This document shows positions 15,836-25,642 of a stretch of DNA of 64,000 nucleotides, in pieces (positions within the stretch are counted from its first letter, which is position 1; every line of letters starts with the position of its first letter). Origin of the DNA: Croceibacterium ferulae. Lineage in GTDB: Bacteria; Pseudomonadota; Alphaproteobacteria; Sphingomonadales; Sphingomonadaceae. The stretch spans positions 124,001-188,000 of the forward strand of contig NZ_QZVQ01000004.1 of NCBI RefSeq assembly GCF_003660445.1. Direction: 5' to 3'. Both the position numbers and the translations under genes were made by a program. Below the pieces are notes generated by a model. The model did not search any database, was not told the origin of the DNA, and was given only the letters and a program-made list of their open reading frames with translations.

Positions 15836-18166
15836 TCACCGGAAGCCGAGATTGCGCAGGGCGAAGTGGAATCGGAAACTGCTGCCTTGCTGCGCATCCG
15901 CGATGGAGATGTAGTCGCGTCGCCAGGTGAAGCCCAGTTCCAGGCATTCGTCGGAATAGGCGAAGCCTAGTCGCGTGCGCACTGGCGTGAACCCGTCGGA
16001 CGTGTCGAGGGGATCTTCCGCACGATCGGTCAGGTTGACCACGGCCGCGCCGAAGACGGACCAGTACCGCGCAAAGGCCACCCGGCCCGCGGCGCGGACC
16101 TCCTCGCGGTCGCGCAGATCCTCGAACCCCGGATCCAGATTGCGGTTGAGCCTGAGATAGCCCAATTCGAGATAGGTCCGGTTCGAGCCGAGGGTGGCGT
16201 CGATCTCGTTCCGGCGGATGCCCAGGCTGTCCTTGTCCAGCCGGAAGCGGTGCGTGAAGCGCAGGAAGTTGCGATATTGCACGCTGACCCGGCCGACATA
16301 GTCCGAAAATTCGTTCGTGAGACCCGTGCCATCGGGGAACAGCGCCGGCTTGTCCGTCAGCCGATAGGACTGGCCGACCGTGCCGAAGATGCGCCAGCCG
16401 GGCAGGTCCAGCTGGTAATCGGCGCCATAGGTCAGCCGCACGCCGTCCTCCACCCGGTCGTAGCCGGGAAAACGGTTGAGCGAGAACAGGTTGCTGTTGT
16501 CCAGTTCGAAGGCGCGCGAATCCTCGTTGGGGATGTCGGTGTTCTTCAGGCCGGGGCTGCCGGCGAGCTGAATCCGCGGCGTCACCACCTGCGTCCCGCC
16601 CAGGAACTCGCCGGCGAGGGGCCATTTCAGATCCACCGCACCGATGGCGATTCCGCGGGTGTGCCAGCCTTCCGCCCCGCGATAAGGCAGGGTGGCGGTC
16701 AGTGCGCTCTCGTCCGTGTGGTACACATCGCCGCGTACCAGCGCGGAAAAGGTCAGTTCCTGGCCCCAATTTGTAACGGAACGCCGGGTCCACAGCGCGC
16801 TGGTGAAGGCGCGCTGCGTGTCCTGTCCTTCGTTGCGGGTCAGGGCCAGCGTGTTGGCCTGCAGCTGCACTGTGCCGCCGGCCACCGGATCGGCCAGGTT
16901 CAGCCGGTAGTCCATGACCGGCAGCGCCAGCGGCACCTGCCCCTGGTCACCCTGCACCAGCAACAGCTGCGTCGCCCAGCCTGCCAGAGAGAAATAGGAC
17001 CGGTCGCCGACCCGTTCGGCTGCGATGGTGGAACGGAGGCGATCGTCGCGGCTGATGTCATAGCGGCGCAGGAAGGTGCGATCGCTGGCCAGCCGAAGCG
17101 ACGCCGATACCGACCAGGCGGGGTCCAGCTGGAATCGCCCATTGGCGAACACATAGCCGCGCAGGTCGTCCTCTTCCCGTCCGGCATCCTGCGATCCCAG
17201 CGGGATGCGAGCGCCCTGCGTTGCATAGCCGGTGATCTGGTATGCGCCGGTCTGCGTCAACTGGCGGTATTGAGCGGACACCATCGGCTTGGCACCGGTG
17301 AAGATGGTGCCGTTGACCGCGAGATCGCGATTGGGGTCGAGCCGCCAGTAATAGCCGGCAGTCGCCTCCAGCCCGTTGGCCGGGGTGTAGCCCACATTGG
17401 GTATCAGCCAGCCATTGCTGCCTGACCCATCCGTGTTGAAGGTGAAGGCCGGCAGGCGCAGCAGGCGACGGCCGAAGATCTCGAACCAGGCGCCTTCGAA
17501 GCGGACGCTACGATCTTCCGCGTCATAGAACACGCGGCTGGCCGTGATCCGCCAGCTCGGCTGGTCGGGACACCCATCCTCCGTCTCCACCTGGCAGCCG
17601 GAATAGACGACACGCTCCAGCTCAAGGTCGCCATTGTCGCCGCGGCGGCCTTCGGTTGCGGCGAGACGCCCGCCGGCATTGAAGGCCAGCAGCAGATTGT
17701 TCATCGCGCCGGCACGCAGTTCGTCCGTCAGTTCCAGCCGGTCCGTGAACAGCTGGTTGCCGTCCCGGTCCACGAAGCGGACGTCTCCGCTGGCGACGAT
17801 CTGGCCGCTCGTGCGGTTCCAGGTAACGGCATCGGCCCGCACGGACTGGTCGCCCTGCCGCAGGATCACGTCGCCACCGGCGGTGACCGTCTCCCCCTCG
17901 CTGTCATATTCCAGGCTGGTCGCTTCGAACGCGATCGGCTCGTCCGTAATCGGCGAAGGAGCGGGCGTGGGCGTTGCGGTCGGCTCGGGCGCCTGGGCTT
18001 CGCCCAGCAGCTCCCCACGCCCCAGGCGCGGGGGGGCGGTGCCGTCCTGCGCATGGGCAAGCAGCGGAAAGAACGCGATGGCCGCGCAGGTCGCCAGGGC
18101 AGCCAGCCGGACGGGCTGCAAGCGGGAAAGCGCGGCTTGCAACCTGTTGGTCTGGCCGGGGAGCAT
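15836..18166 (-). CDS. lptD: LPS-assembly outer-membrane protein LptD
   Basis: LptD with LptE inserts lipopolysaccharide into the outer leaflet of the outer membrane. The 776-residue protein has a signal peptide (to LLAHAQ), an Ala/Pro/Thr-rich linker, an N-terminal OstA-type beta-jellyroll with the motif TAGGDVILRQGDQSVRADAV (near residue 95), and a large C-terminal barrel ending in ALRNLGFR. Cysteines are seen in VYSGCQVETEDGCPD and SDECLELGF, in keeping with the disulfides of the family. It heads the minus-strand lptD-surA-pdxA-ksgA operon and is divergent from pepA (131-base gap). Confidence 0.95.
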   Translation of the reverse strand: MLPGQTNRLQAALSRLQPVRLAALATCAAIAFFPLLAHAQDGTAPPRLGRGELLGEAQAPEPTATPTPAPSPITDEPIAFEATSLEYDSEGETVTAGGDVILRQGDQSVRADAVTWNRTSGQIVASGDVRFVDRDGNQLFTDRLELTDELRAGAMNNLLLAFNAGGRLAATEGRRGDNGDLELERVVYSGCQVETEDGCPDQPSWRITASRVFYDAEDRSVRFEGAWFEIFGRRLLRLPAFTFNTDGSGSNGWLIPNVGYTPANGLEATAGYYWRLDPNRDLAVNGTIFTGAKPMVSAQYRQLTQTGAYQITGYATQGARIPLGSQDAGREEDDLRGYVFANGRFQLDPAWSVSASLRLASDRTFLRRYDISRDDRLRSTIAAERVGDRSYFSLAGWATQLLLVQGDQGQVPLALPVMDYRLNLADPVAGGTVQLQANTLALTRNEGQDTQRAFTSALWTRRSVTNWGQELTFSALVRGDVYHTDESALTATLPYRGAEGWHTRGIAIGAVDLKWPLAGEFLGGTQVVTPRIQLAGSPGLKNTDIPNEDSRAFELDNSNLFSLNRFPGYDRVEDGVRLTYGADYQLDLPGWRIFGTVGQSYRLTDKPALFPDGTGLTNEFSDYVGRVSVQYRNFLRFTHRFRLDKDSLGIRRNEIDATLGSNRTYLELGYLRLNRNLDPGFEDLRDREEVRAAGRVAFARYWSVFGAAVVNLTDRAEDPLDTSDGFTPVRTRLGFAYSDECLELGFTWRRDYISIADAQQGSSFRFHFALRNLGFR

Positions 18167-18297
18167 GCCTTGCCTATCGCACCGCCTGTCCTTAACTGCA
18201 ACGGCAGCATTTCATCAGCGGCCAACGTCCTGTCGCATGCCCTTGTCGCTTGGGGGCGCACGGGCGGCGGCCGCAATCCCGCCTGATCGGAGACAGC

Positions 18298-19749
18298 ATG
18301 CAGATCGAGTTCAGCCCCCTTGCCGCCACCAGCACCGCGCCGGTCGCCACCATCGTGGTGCAGGACCAGCTGCCGCAAACGCTGGAGCCGGTGCTGGCGG
18401 AAGGGGCAAGGGCGGCTCGCTTTACCGGCAAGGCCGGCCAGTTGTTCGACGGCTTCGTGGAACGGGACGGGGCGATACGGCGGGTGGTGCTGGCCGGGGC
18501 CGGCGCTGGCGGGGCGGAGCGGCCGGCTGCGCTGGAGCGCGCCGGTGCCGGGCTGACCGCGCGTTTCCTGACCGGCGGGACGGAGCAGCTGGTGCTGGAT
18601 GCCACCGGGCTGGATGCGCAGGAGGTCGCCCATGTGCTGACCGGCCTGACCCTGCGCGCCTGGCGGCACGACACGTACCGCACCCGGCTGAAGGACGAGC
18701 AGAAGGTCTCGCTGAAGCAGGTCACCGTCGTCAACGCGCCGGAGGGTGCCGAGGCCGCATGGACCGAGGCGTCCGCACTGGTGGAAGGCGTGAACTTCAC
18801 CCGCGAGCTGGTGGCGGAGCCGGCCAACGTGATCTACCCCGAGACCTTCGTGGAACGCTGCCGCGCCCGGTTCGAAGGCACCGGGGCCGAGCTGGTGGTG
18901 CTGGACGAGGCCGAGATGGCCGCGCTGGGCATGGGCGCGCTGCTGGGCGTCAGCCAGGGATCCCGGCGCGAGGCGCGGCTGCTGGCCATCCGCTGGAACG
19001 GCGGGGCCGAGAGCCAGGCGCCGATGGCCTTTGTGGGCAAGGGTGTCACCTTCGACACGGGCGGCATCTCCATCAAGCCGGCTGCCGGCATGGAGGACAT
19101 GAAGTGGGACATGGGCGGCGCGGGCGCCGTGGCTGGCGCGATGCTGGCGCTGGCCAAGCGCGGGGCCAAGGCCAATGTCGTCGGCGTGGTCGGGCTGGTG
19201 GAGAACATGCCGGACGGCAACGCCCAGCGCCCGGGTGACGTGGTCACCAGCATGAATGGCCAGACGATCGAGGTCATCAACACCGATGCGGAGGGGCGGC
19301 TGGTGCTGTGCGACGTGCTGACCTGGGTCCAGCGCGAGCACAAGCCGACCGCCATCGTCGACCTGGCAACGCTGACCGGCGCCATGATCATCGCCCTGGG
19401 ACATGAGCATGGCGGGCTGTTCAGCAACAATGACGGGCTAGCCGGCGCGCTGCTGCAGTGCGGCCTGGACAGCGGGGACAAGCTGTGGCGCTTCCCGCTG
19501 TCGCCGGCTTACGACAAGCTGATCGACAGCCCGATTGCCGACATCCGCAATGTCGGGCCGCGCGGGGCCGGTTCGATCACCGCGGCGCAGTTCCTGCAGC
19601 GCTTCATCGAGAACGACACCCCCTGGGCGCATCTCGATATCGCCGGCATGGTCTGGGCGGACAAGCCGGGCGCGACCTGGGACAAGGGTGCGACGGGCTT
19701 CGGCGTGCGGGTGCTGGACCAGTATGTCCGCAGCCAGCTGGAAGGCTGA
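18298..19749 (+). CDS. pepA: Leucyl aminopeptidase (M17)
   Basis: PepA removes N-terminal residues from peptides using two metal ions. The start at 18298 (MQIEFSP) is preceded by GGAGA and gives 483 residues. The M17 active-site blocks are intact: VGKGVTFDTGGISIKP with the catalytic lysine, the KWDMGGAG metal-binding segment, and NTDAEGRLVL with metal ligands and the catalytic arginine. The N-terminal macro-like domain occupies about the first 160 residues. It is followed after 22 bases by holC, the same neighbour as in many proteobacteria. Confidence 0.97.
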   Translation: MQIEFSPLAATSTAPVATIVVQDQLPQTLEPVLAEGARAARFTGKAGQLFDGFVERDGAIRRVVLAGAGAGGAERPAALERAGAGLTARFLTGGTEQLVLDATGLDAQEVAHVLTGLTLRAWRHDTYRTRLKDEQKVSLKQVTVVNAPEGAEAAWTEASALVEGVNFTRELVAEPANVIYPETFVERCRARFEGTGAELVVLDEAEMAALGMGALLGVSQGSRREARLLAIRWNGGAESQAPMAFVGKGVTFDTGGISIKPAAGMEDMKWDMGGAGAVAGAMLALAKRGAKANVVGVVGLVENMPDGNAQRPGDVVTSMNGQTIEVINTDAEGRLVLCDVLTWVQREHKPTAIVDLATLTGAMIIALGHEHGGLFSNNDGLAGALLQCGLDSGDKLWRFPLSPAYDKLIDSPIADIRNVGPRGAGSITAAQFLQRFIENDTPWAHLDIAGMVWADKPGATWDKGATGFGVRVLDQYVRSQLEG

Positions 19750-19771
19750 GGCCTGAGGGCAGGGCGCGCCC

Positions 19772-20206
19772 ATGCGTGTCGGCTTCTACCTGTCGGCCAG
19801 CCAGCCGGTCGAACGCGTGCTGCCGCAGGTGGCACGCGCGGCCGTGCGGGCGGGGCAGCGCATGCTGGTGGTGGGTGACGTTCCGCTGCTCGCCCGGCTG
19901 GACCAGGCGCTGTGGGACAGCCAGCCGGAGGAGTTCCTGGCCCACGGCGCGGCGGACCAGATGCATGCGGCGCGCCAGCCCATCCTGCTGAGCCACGAAT
20001 GCCGTGCGCCCAATGGCGCGCAGCTGCTGGCCCTGGCCGACGGCGTGTGGCGCGACGATGCGCTGGCTTTCGAACGGGCGCTGCTGTTCTTCGATGAAGG
20101 CGGGCGCGACGCCTCCCGCAATCTGTGGCGTGACCTGAAGCGGCGCGAGGGCGTGGTGCTGGAGTTTCACGAACATGACGGCACGCGCTGGAACAGCCGT
20201 GCCTAG
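19772..20206 (+). CDS. holC: DNA polymerase III subunit chi
   Basis: HolC (chi) links the clamp loader to single-strand-binding protein. The 144-residue product has the family N-terminus VGFYLSASQPVERVLPQVARAA..., the central DALWDSQPEEFLAHG-like acidic/tryptophan segment, the PILLS strand and a C-terminal tryptophan-rich end. The position directly after pepA supports the assignment. It is followed by ndk after 63 bases. Confidence 0.88.
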   Translation: MRVGFYLSASQPVERVLPQVARAAVRAGQRMLVVGDVPLLARLDQALWDSQPEEFLAHGAADQMHAARQPILLSHECRAPNGAQLLALADGVWRDDALAFERALLFFDEGGRDASRNLWRDLKRREGVVLEFHEHDGTRWNSRA

Positions 20207-20269
20207 ACTTGCCGCCGGCCCGGCCCTAAAGGCGCGCGCAACTTCTTACCCCTGCAAGGATATACAACG

Positions 20270-20692
20270 ATGGCGGTCACCCGCACTTTCTCGATCATCA
20301 AGCCCGATGCCACCCGCCGCAACCTGACCGGCGGCGTTACCAAGATGCTGGAAGATGCCGGCCTGCGTGTCATCGCTTCCAAGCGCATCCAGATGACGAA
20401 GGAACAGGCGGAGGGCTTCTATGCCGTCCACCGCGAGCGTCCCTTCTTCAACGACCTGGTCAGCTTCATGATCAGCGGCCCGGTCGTCGTGCAGGTGCTG
20501 GAAGGCGAGGACGCCGTCCTCACCAACCGCACCGTGATGGGCGCCACCAACCCGGAAAATGCCGACGAAGGCACGATCCGCAAGACCTATGCCGAGAGCA
20601 TCGAGGCGAACAGCGTGCACGGTTCCGACAGCGACGAGAACGCCGCGATCGAGATCGACTACTTCTTCAAGCCCGAAGAGATCGTCGGCTGA
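20270..20692 (+). CDS. ndk: Nucleoside-diphosphate kinase
   Basis: Ndk exchanges the terminal phosphate among nucleoside di- and triphosphates through a phosphohistidine. The 140-residue sequence opens with the typical TFSIIKPDA, contains [31 protein letters not shown] and the active-site NSVHGSDS motif. An AAGGA site precedes the ATG. Its last 26 bases overlap the end of the convergent sulfotransferase gene. Confidence 0.98.
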   Translation: MAVTRTFSIIKPDATRRNLTGGVTKMLEDAGLRVIASKRIQMTKEQAEGFYAVHRERPFFNDLVSFMISGPVVVQVLEGEDAVLTNRTVMGATNPENADEGTIRKTYAESIEANSVHGSDSDENAAIEIDYFFKPEEIVG

Positions 20693-21884
20693 AGCTGCGA
20701 TAGGCGGTCTTGTGGGCATGGTGGGGCTGGCGCGCGGCGCAACCCTGCTCGGCCCGCATGGCCGCCAGCGCCGCCGGGGTGAGCGGCAGGCCCAGCGCAT
20801 GGTAGGCGCGGGCGATCTCCCCCTCCCAGTCTGAATCCAGCGCGGCAAAGTCCACCTCCGCCAGCGGCCCGGCGAAGCCGGCCAGCGCCTGCGCCATGCG
20901 CGTCTCGCGCAGGGCGATCTTGCGCCGACATTCCGCCTCGATGCAGTCCAGATCCGCCGTCGCCGATTGCATGGCTCGTTGATTGGCGACCAGCGACACG
21001 GCGCTGGCGACCACGTCCTCCTGATCCCGGCGCGCAACCACGACCCGTGCCTGCGGGAAGCGGGCCAGCAGCGCGGGCAGATCCTCCGCGAATTGCGGCA
21101 CCTTCAGCACCCGGGGACGATCCGCATTGCCGCGCGTGGCGGCATCCGTCGCCAGCAGGCGCGCGAATTCGGCATAGACCGGCGCGGGATCGCGTGCCTC
21201 CGACCACAGGCTGTAACCGGGGATGCGCCACTGCGCCTCGTACGCACAGTGATCCAGCGCGGCCGCGAGCCAGCCCAGTTCCTCGTCAGGCCGGGTGGCG
21301 CCGAAGGGGTGGATGGTGTCGAGCCACGGATCCAGCCGTCGGGCAAAGGCGAGCGACAGACCGGACCACAGCGGGCGCAGGTCCGGCCGGCCGGCACGCG
21401 GCGGCACGGCATGCCAGCTGTCGCAGAAGCGGGTGGCGGCATGGGCGGGGTCGGCGGCGAGCAGGCGGTGGATGCGGGTGGTGCCGCCGCGCATCTGCCC
21501 GACCACTATGATCGGTGGCGCCATCAGCGTCGCGGGCAGGTCCGGCCGGTCGAGCCACAGCGCACCCAGCTGCAGCCGCTGACGCAGCACGCGCACCAGC
21601 TGTCCATGGGCGATGGTGCGGCCCAGATTGGTGAGGTCGGCCTCCTCTTCCAGCGCGGTGCACAGGCGTTCAAGCCGCTCGCGGAAGTCGGCCACCTCCG
21701 CCTCGCCGCGACCACCGATCTCCCCTGCGGCGGGTGCCTGGCGCAGCGCCTTGGCCCACAGCTCCGCCGGATCGAGCGACGGACGCTGGCACAGGCCTTT
21801 TGCCCAGAGCCGCCCGAGCAGTCGGTCCAGCTTGCCGACCAGCGGCCCGCGGGCGAGAGGGTGAGGGCGAGGCCGGCGGCTCAT
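20667..21884 (-). CDS. Sulfotransferase family protein
   Basis: A 405-residue protein of the diverse sulfotransferase family, which moves sulfate from PAPS to an alcohol or sugar acceptor. The 5'-phosphosulfate-binding loop is [15 protein letters not shown] (about residues 129-143), and the 3'-phosphate-binding segment is [18 protein letters not shown] further on. The first 120 residues are helical and family-specific. The acceptor cannot be inferred; no polysaccharide cluster surrounds it. Its stop lies inside the end of ndk on the other strand. Confidence 0.8.
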   Translation of the reverse strand: MSRRPRPHPLARGPLVGKLDRLLGRLWAKGLCQRPSLDPAELWAKALRQAPAAGEIGGRGEAEVADFRERLERLCTALEEEADLTNLGRTIAHGQLVRVLRQRLQLGALWLDRPDLPATLMAPPIIVVGQMRGGTTRIHRLLAADPAHAATRFCDSWHAVPPRAGRPDLRPLWSGLSLAFARRLDPWLDTIHPFGATRPDEELGWLAAALDHCAYEAQWRIPGYSLWSEARDPAPVYAEFARLLATDAATRGNADRPRVLKVPQFAEDLPALLARFPQARVVVARRDQEDVVASAVSLVANQRAMQSATADLDCIEAECRRKIALRETRMAQALAGFAGPLAEVDFAALDSDWEGEIARAYHALGLPLTPAALAAMRAEQGCAARQPHHAHKTAYRSFSRRSLRA

Positions 21885-21893
21885 CGCGAGCGG

Positions 21894-22493
21894 TCAGGCC
21901 GGCGCAAGCGAACGACCGACATAGTCGGAAAACATGCGCGGCAGCAGCTGGTATTCGGCCAGCCGCACGCGATAGGCGAGCGCATCGGGCGTATCGTTGG
22001 GCAGGATGGCGACCGGCATCTGCCCCAGCACCGGCCCGTCATCCAGCTCCGCCGTGACCACATGCACCGAACAGCCGCCCCAGGCATCGCCGGCGGCGAT
22101 GGCGCGGGCGTGGGTGTCCAGCCCCTTGTACTTCGGCAGCAGGGAAGGGTGCGTGTTGACCATGCGACCGGCCCAGCCTTCCACAAAGGCGGGCGTCAGG
22201 ATCCGCATATAACCGCACAGCGCCAGATAATCGGCGCCGGAGGCGCGCAGGGCGGCATCCATCGCAGCGTCATGGTCGGCGCGGCTCATGCCCCGATGCG
22301 GCAGGGCGAAGGTGGCGATCCCCTCTGCCGCGGCGATGGCGAGGCCGGGCGCATCGGGCACATTGCTGGCCACCAGCACCAGTTCGTAAGGGCAATCGGG
22401 CAGGCGACTGTGGAACAGCAGCGCGGACATGGTGGTACCGTTGCCCGAAAGCAGGGCGGCAACCTTTACCTTCTCCCGCGCCTGTTCAGGCAA
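21894..22493 (-). CDS. purN: Phosphoribosylglycinamide formyltransferase
   Basis: PurN adds the first formyl group in purine synthesis using 10-formyl-tetrahydrofolate. Recognisable are the N-terminal AALLSGNGTT loop, ALCGYMRILTPAFV, the VNTHPSLLPKYKG motif with Asn and His, and TAELDDGPVLGQ with the catalytic Asp. No in-frame ATG exists at the right place. TTG at 22493 gives 199 residues (PEQAREKVKVAALL), four bases past the purM stop; TTG at 22505 or a GTG farther up are alternatives. The pairing with purM is the usual one. Confidence 0.92.
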   Translation of the reverse strand: MPEQAREKVKVAALLSGNGTTMSALLFHSRLPDCPYELVLVASNVPDAPGLAIAAAEGIATFALPHRGMSRADHDAAMDAALRASGADYLALCGYMRILTPAFVEGWAGRMVNTHPSLLPKYKGLDTHARAIAAGDAWGGCSVHVVTAELDDGPVLGQMPVAILPNDTPDALAYRVRLAEYQLLPRMFSDYVGRSLAPA

Positions 22494-22497
22494 GATG

Positions 22498-23604
22498 TCA
22501 GGCAAGGTGCTGGGCCTGCCAGTCGCCACGCCCGCCCCAAGTCTCGGTGGAACCGCGGACCGTGCAGCCACGCTGCCCTTCCACGATCTCGCCGATGCGG
22601 CTGACTTCCTCGCCCGCTGCCTCCAAATCGGCCACGACCTCGTGCGCCAGTTCGGCGGGCACGGCCAGCACCATGCCGATGCCGCAATTGAAGGTGCGCG
22701 CCATCTCGCCCGGCTCGATATTGCCCTGTGCCTGCAGGAAGGCCATCAGCCGCGGCTGCTCCCAGGCATCGGCGTCGATCATCGCATGGGTGCCTTCGGG
22801 CAGCACGCGCGGCACGTTTTCCAGCAGCCCGCCTCCGGTAATGTGGGCGAGGGCATCGATCTTGCCGCGGCGGATCACCGGCAGCAGACTGCGGACATAG
22901 ATGCGCGTCGGCGCCATCAGCGCGTCGATCAGGCGCACATCCTGGTCGAACAGGGCAGGCGCATTGAGCCGCCAGCCGAGATCGGCGGCCAGACGGCGCA
23001 CCAGCGAATAGCCGTTCGAATGAACGCCAGAACTGGCGAGACCCAGCAAAACGTGGCCGGGCGCGACACGATCGCCCGTCAGCTGCTCGCCGCGCTCCAC
23101 CGCGCCGACGCAGAAACCAGCTAGGTCGTAGTCGCCGGCGGCATACATGCCCGGCATCTCCGCTGTCTCGCCGCCGATCAGCGCGCAGCCGGCGGTACGG
23201 CAGCCATCGGCGATTCCGGCGATCACCCGCTCCGCCACGCCATTGTCCAGCGTGCCGGTGGCGAAGTAGTCGAGGAAGAACAGCGGCTCCGCGCCCTGCA
23301 CGATCAGGTCGTTGGCGCACATGGCGACCAGGTCGATGCCGACCGTATCATGCGCGTCGTGATCGATCGCCAGCTTCAGCTTCGTGCCGACACCGTCATT
23401 GGCGGCGACCAGAAGCGGATCGGAATAGCCGGCGGCCTTGGGATCGAAGAAGCCGCCGAACCCGCCGATCTCCGCATCGGCGCCCGGCCGGCGGGTGGCG
23501 CGGACCAGCGGGCCGATGGCCCTGACCAGCGCATTGCCGGCCTCGATCGAGACGCCGGCGCCGGCATAGGTGTAGCTTGCGGGAGGGGGGGTATCTTCGG
23601 CCAT
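22498..23604 (-). CDS. purM: Phosphoribosylformylglycinamidine cyclo-ligase
   Basis: PurM (AIR synthetase) closes the imidazole ring of the purine precursor with ATP. The 368-residue protein shows the family blocks [15 protein letters not shown] at the N-terminus, [52 protein letters not shown] and [17 protein letters not shown]. It lies just upstream of purN in a two-gene operon. Its start codon abuts the open frame of the divergent DUF2066-like gene, so promoters of one gene must overlap the other. Confidence 0.97.
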   Translation of the reverse strand: MAEDTPPPASYTYAGAGVSIEAGNALVRAIGPLVRATRRPGADAEIGGFGGFFDPKAAGYSDPLLVAANDGVGTKLKLAIDHDAHDTVGIDLVAMCANDLIVQGAEPLFFLDYFATGTLDNGVAERVIAGIADGCRTAGCALIGGETAEMPGMYAAGDYDLAGFCVGAVERGEQLTGDRVAPGHVLLGLASSGVHSNGYSLVRRLAADLGWRLNAPALFDQDVRLIDALMAPTRIYVRSLLPVIRRGKIDALAHITGGGLLENVPRVLPEGTHAMIDADAWEQPRLMAFLQAQGNIEPGEMARTFNCGIGMVLAVPAELAHEVVADLEAAGEEVSRIGEIVEGQRGCTVRGSTETWGGRGDWQAQHLA

Positions 23605-23674
23605 GCTCCAGTCCCTTAATCTTTCGCGCTTGGATTTCCACTCGCCATTGGGCACAAGGCCGGCGATTTCCCTG

Positions 23675-24964
23675 ATGGCGATGCTCACCACACCCTTTAT
23701 GCCGCTTCGATTGCCGGCCTTGCGGCCCACCGCCATGGCGCTGCTGCTGGCAGCGGCGCTGACGGGCGGCGTGGCGCTGCTGGCGCAGGTCGCCGGCGAA
23801 CGCGGGATCACCCCGGTCGCAGCCACCACCGATATCGAGGTACGCGGTATTCAGGTGAATACCGCCGGCGACACTGCGGAAGAAGCCCGCCGGGCCGGCT
23901 GGGCCGAGGCGCAGCGGCTGGCCTGGGCCAAGATCGGCGGGCCCAAACTGCCCGATTCGCAGCTGGACGGGCTGGTGACTGCGATCATCGTGGGCCAGGA
24001 ACAGCTCGGCCCGAAGCGCTACATCGCCACCCTGGGTGTGGTGTTCGACCGCACTCGGGCGGGCGGGCTGCTGGGCGGCGGCGGGGCGCGGGCGCGCAGC
24101 GCGCCGATGCTGGTCGTGCCGGTGCTGGTGACCGGCGGCACGCAGACCGTGTTCGAGGTGCGCAATCCCTGGCAGCGGGCCTGGGCCGAGTACCAGACCG
24201 GCGCCAGCGCGGTGGATTATGTTCGGCCCAACGGCGCAGGCTGGCAGTCGCTGATGCTGACGGCGGGCCAGCCCGGGCGTCGCAGCCGATCCTGGTGGAA
24301 CGAGTTGCTGGACCAGTTCGGCGCGGCCGACGTGGTGACGCCGGTGGCGGAGCTGACTTATCTGTATCCGGGTGGGCCGGTCGAAGGGCGCTTCACCGCC
24401 CGTCATGGCCCCGACAATCGGGTGCTGGGCAGCTTCACCCTGCGCGCGGATGGCGGCGCGCAGCTGCCGGCCATGCTGGCGCAGGCGGTGGAACAGTTCG
24501 ACCAGATCTTCACGCGCGCGCTCGCCAGCGGGGAACTGCGGCCGGATCCGACGCTGACCCTGGACGAGATCGAATTGAGCCCCGAAGTGCGCGCGCTGAT
24601 CGCCGCGGCGCGGCAGGCGGAGCTGGCCGACGCTGCCCGCGCGGCGCAGCTGACGCCCGCACCGCCCCCGGTAACGGTCACGCCGCCGTCGCCCACCCCA
24701 GGGGCGGAGGCACCCGCCGCGGCGGTTACAAGCAGCTTCACCGTGCAGGTCGGCACACCTGATCCCGCCTCCATCGACGCGGCGCTTGGCTCCGTGCGCG
24801 GCGCGCCCGGCGTGCGGCAGGTGACGACGCCGTCGATCGCCATCGGCGGCACTTCGGTGCTGCAGGTCAGCTATGCCGGCGATCTGGCGGCACTCGCCGC
24901 GGCGCTGCGGGCGCGTGGCTGGACGGTCACCGAAGGGTCCAACGCCCTCGCCATCACGCGCTAG
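23675..24964 (+). CDS. DUF2066-like exported protein of unknown function
   Basis: A protein of about 429 residues with an N-terminal hydrophobic signal or anchor ([15 protein letters not shown]), a mixed alpha/beta body, a Pro/Ala-rich linker (about residues 325-350) and a C-terminal ferredoxin-like or heavy-metal-associated-like domain ([20 protein letters not shown]). The order purM / this gene / hda matches the DUF2066 locus of gammaproteobacteria, which supports the family name. Several starts are possible: ATG 23603 would overlap the purM start, and 23675, 23681 and 23699 all precede the signal. The function is not known. Confidence 0.6.
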   Translation: MAMLTTPFMPLRLPALRPTAMALLLAAALTGGVALLAQVAGERGITPVAATTDIEVRGIQVNTAGDTAEEARRAGWAEAQRLAWAKIGGPKLPDSQLDGLVTAIIVGQEQLGPKRYIATLGVVFDRTRAGGLLGGGGARARSAPMLVVPVLVTGGTQTVFEVRNPWQRAWAEYQTGASAVDYVRPNGAGWQSLMLTAGQPGRRSRSWWNELLDQFGAADVVTPVAELTYLYPGGPVEGRFTARHGPDNRVLGSFTLRADGGAQLPAMLAQAVEQFDQIFTRALASGELRPDPTLTLDEIELSPEVRALIAAARQAELADAARAAQLTPAPPPVTVTPPSPTPGAEAPAAAVTSSFTVQVGTPDPASIDAALGSVRGAPGVRQVTTPSIAIGGTSVLQVSYAGDLAALAAALRARGWTVTEGSNALAITR

Positions 24965-24974
24965 CGGCGCGCCG

Positions 24975-25598
24975 GTGGTCGCCACGATCGCCCGCCAGAT
25001 CGCGCTGCCGCTGGCACAGGGTGCCGGGGCGGCGGCGCGGATCGTGACCGGCGATGCCAATGAACAGGTGGTCGCCGCGCTGTGCAACCCCGCTGCCTGG
25101 CCTTATCGCACGGCGATACTCACCGGGCCGCCGCGATCGGGCAAGTCGCTGCTGGCGCGCTGGTTCGCGGAAGGCGGGCGGGGAGAGGCGGTGGACGATG
25201 CCCCGCTGCTGGCGGAAGACGCGCTGTTCCATCGCTGGAACAGCGCGCAGCAGAGCGGCACGCCGCTGCTGATCGTGGGCGGCGCTCAAGCGTGGCGGAT
25301 CACGCTGCCGGATCTGCGGTCGCGCCTGGGCGCGGCGTTGCAGCTGCCGATCGGGCAGCCGGGCGATGCCATGGCGGCGGACCTGCTGATGGCCCATGCG
25401 GAGCAGCGCGGATTGCTGCTGGGCCCCGACGCCGCCGAATATCTGGTGCCGCGTGCCGGCCGCTCCTTCGCCTTGCTGGAGCGATTGACGGCGGAGATTG
25501 ACCGGCTGAGTCTTGAACGCAAGGCGCCGGCAACCCAAACTGTATGGCGTGCCGCGCTGGAGGCGGTGATGGGCCCTGCCGAACCGCGGCTGCTATGA
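24975..25598 (+). CDS. hdaA: HdaA-type DnaA regulatory inactivator
   Basis: HdaA binds the sliding clamp and promotes ATP hydrolysis by DnaA to prevent re-initiation. The N-terminal QIALPL fits the clamp-binding consensus. The Walker A motif is GPPRSGKS with Lys57; the expected Walker B position reads LLIVGGAQAW without the usual aspartate, so ATP hydrolysis by this protein itself is doubtful. An arginine-containing C-terminal PRAGRSFALLERL segment follows. A GTG at 24975 is the only plausible start (207 residues), without a clear ribosome-binding site. It lies 10 bases after the DUF2066-like gene. Confidence 0.78.
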   Translation: MVATIARQIALPLAQGAGAAARIVTGDANEQVVAALCNPAAWPYRTAILTGPPRSGKSLLARWFAEGGRGEAVDDAPLLAEDALFHRWNSAQQSGTPLLIVGGAQAWRITLPDLRSRLGAALQLPIGQPGDAMAADLLMAHAEQRGLLLGPDAAEYLVPRAGRSFALLERLTAEIDRLSLERKAPATQTVWRAALEAVMGPAEPRLL

Positions 25599-25642
25599 CG
25601 CAGCTTGGCGCATCCGGCACGGAATGCGACAATGAGGGTCTG

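Noticed and set aside
20967-22604. 545-residue open frame across the sulfotransferase and purN
   Set aside because: It spans two real genes and their junction on the other strand, with a shadow-like composition.
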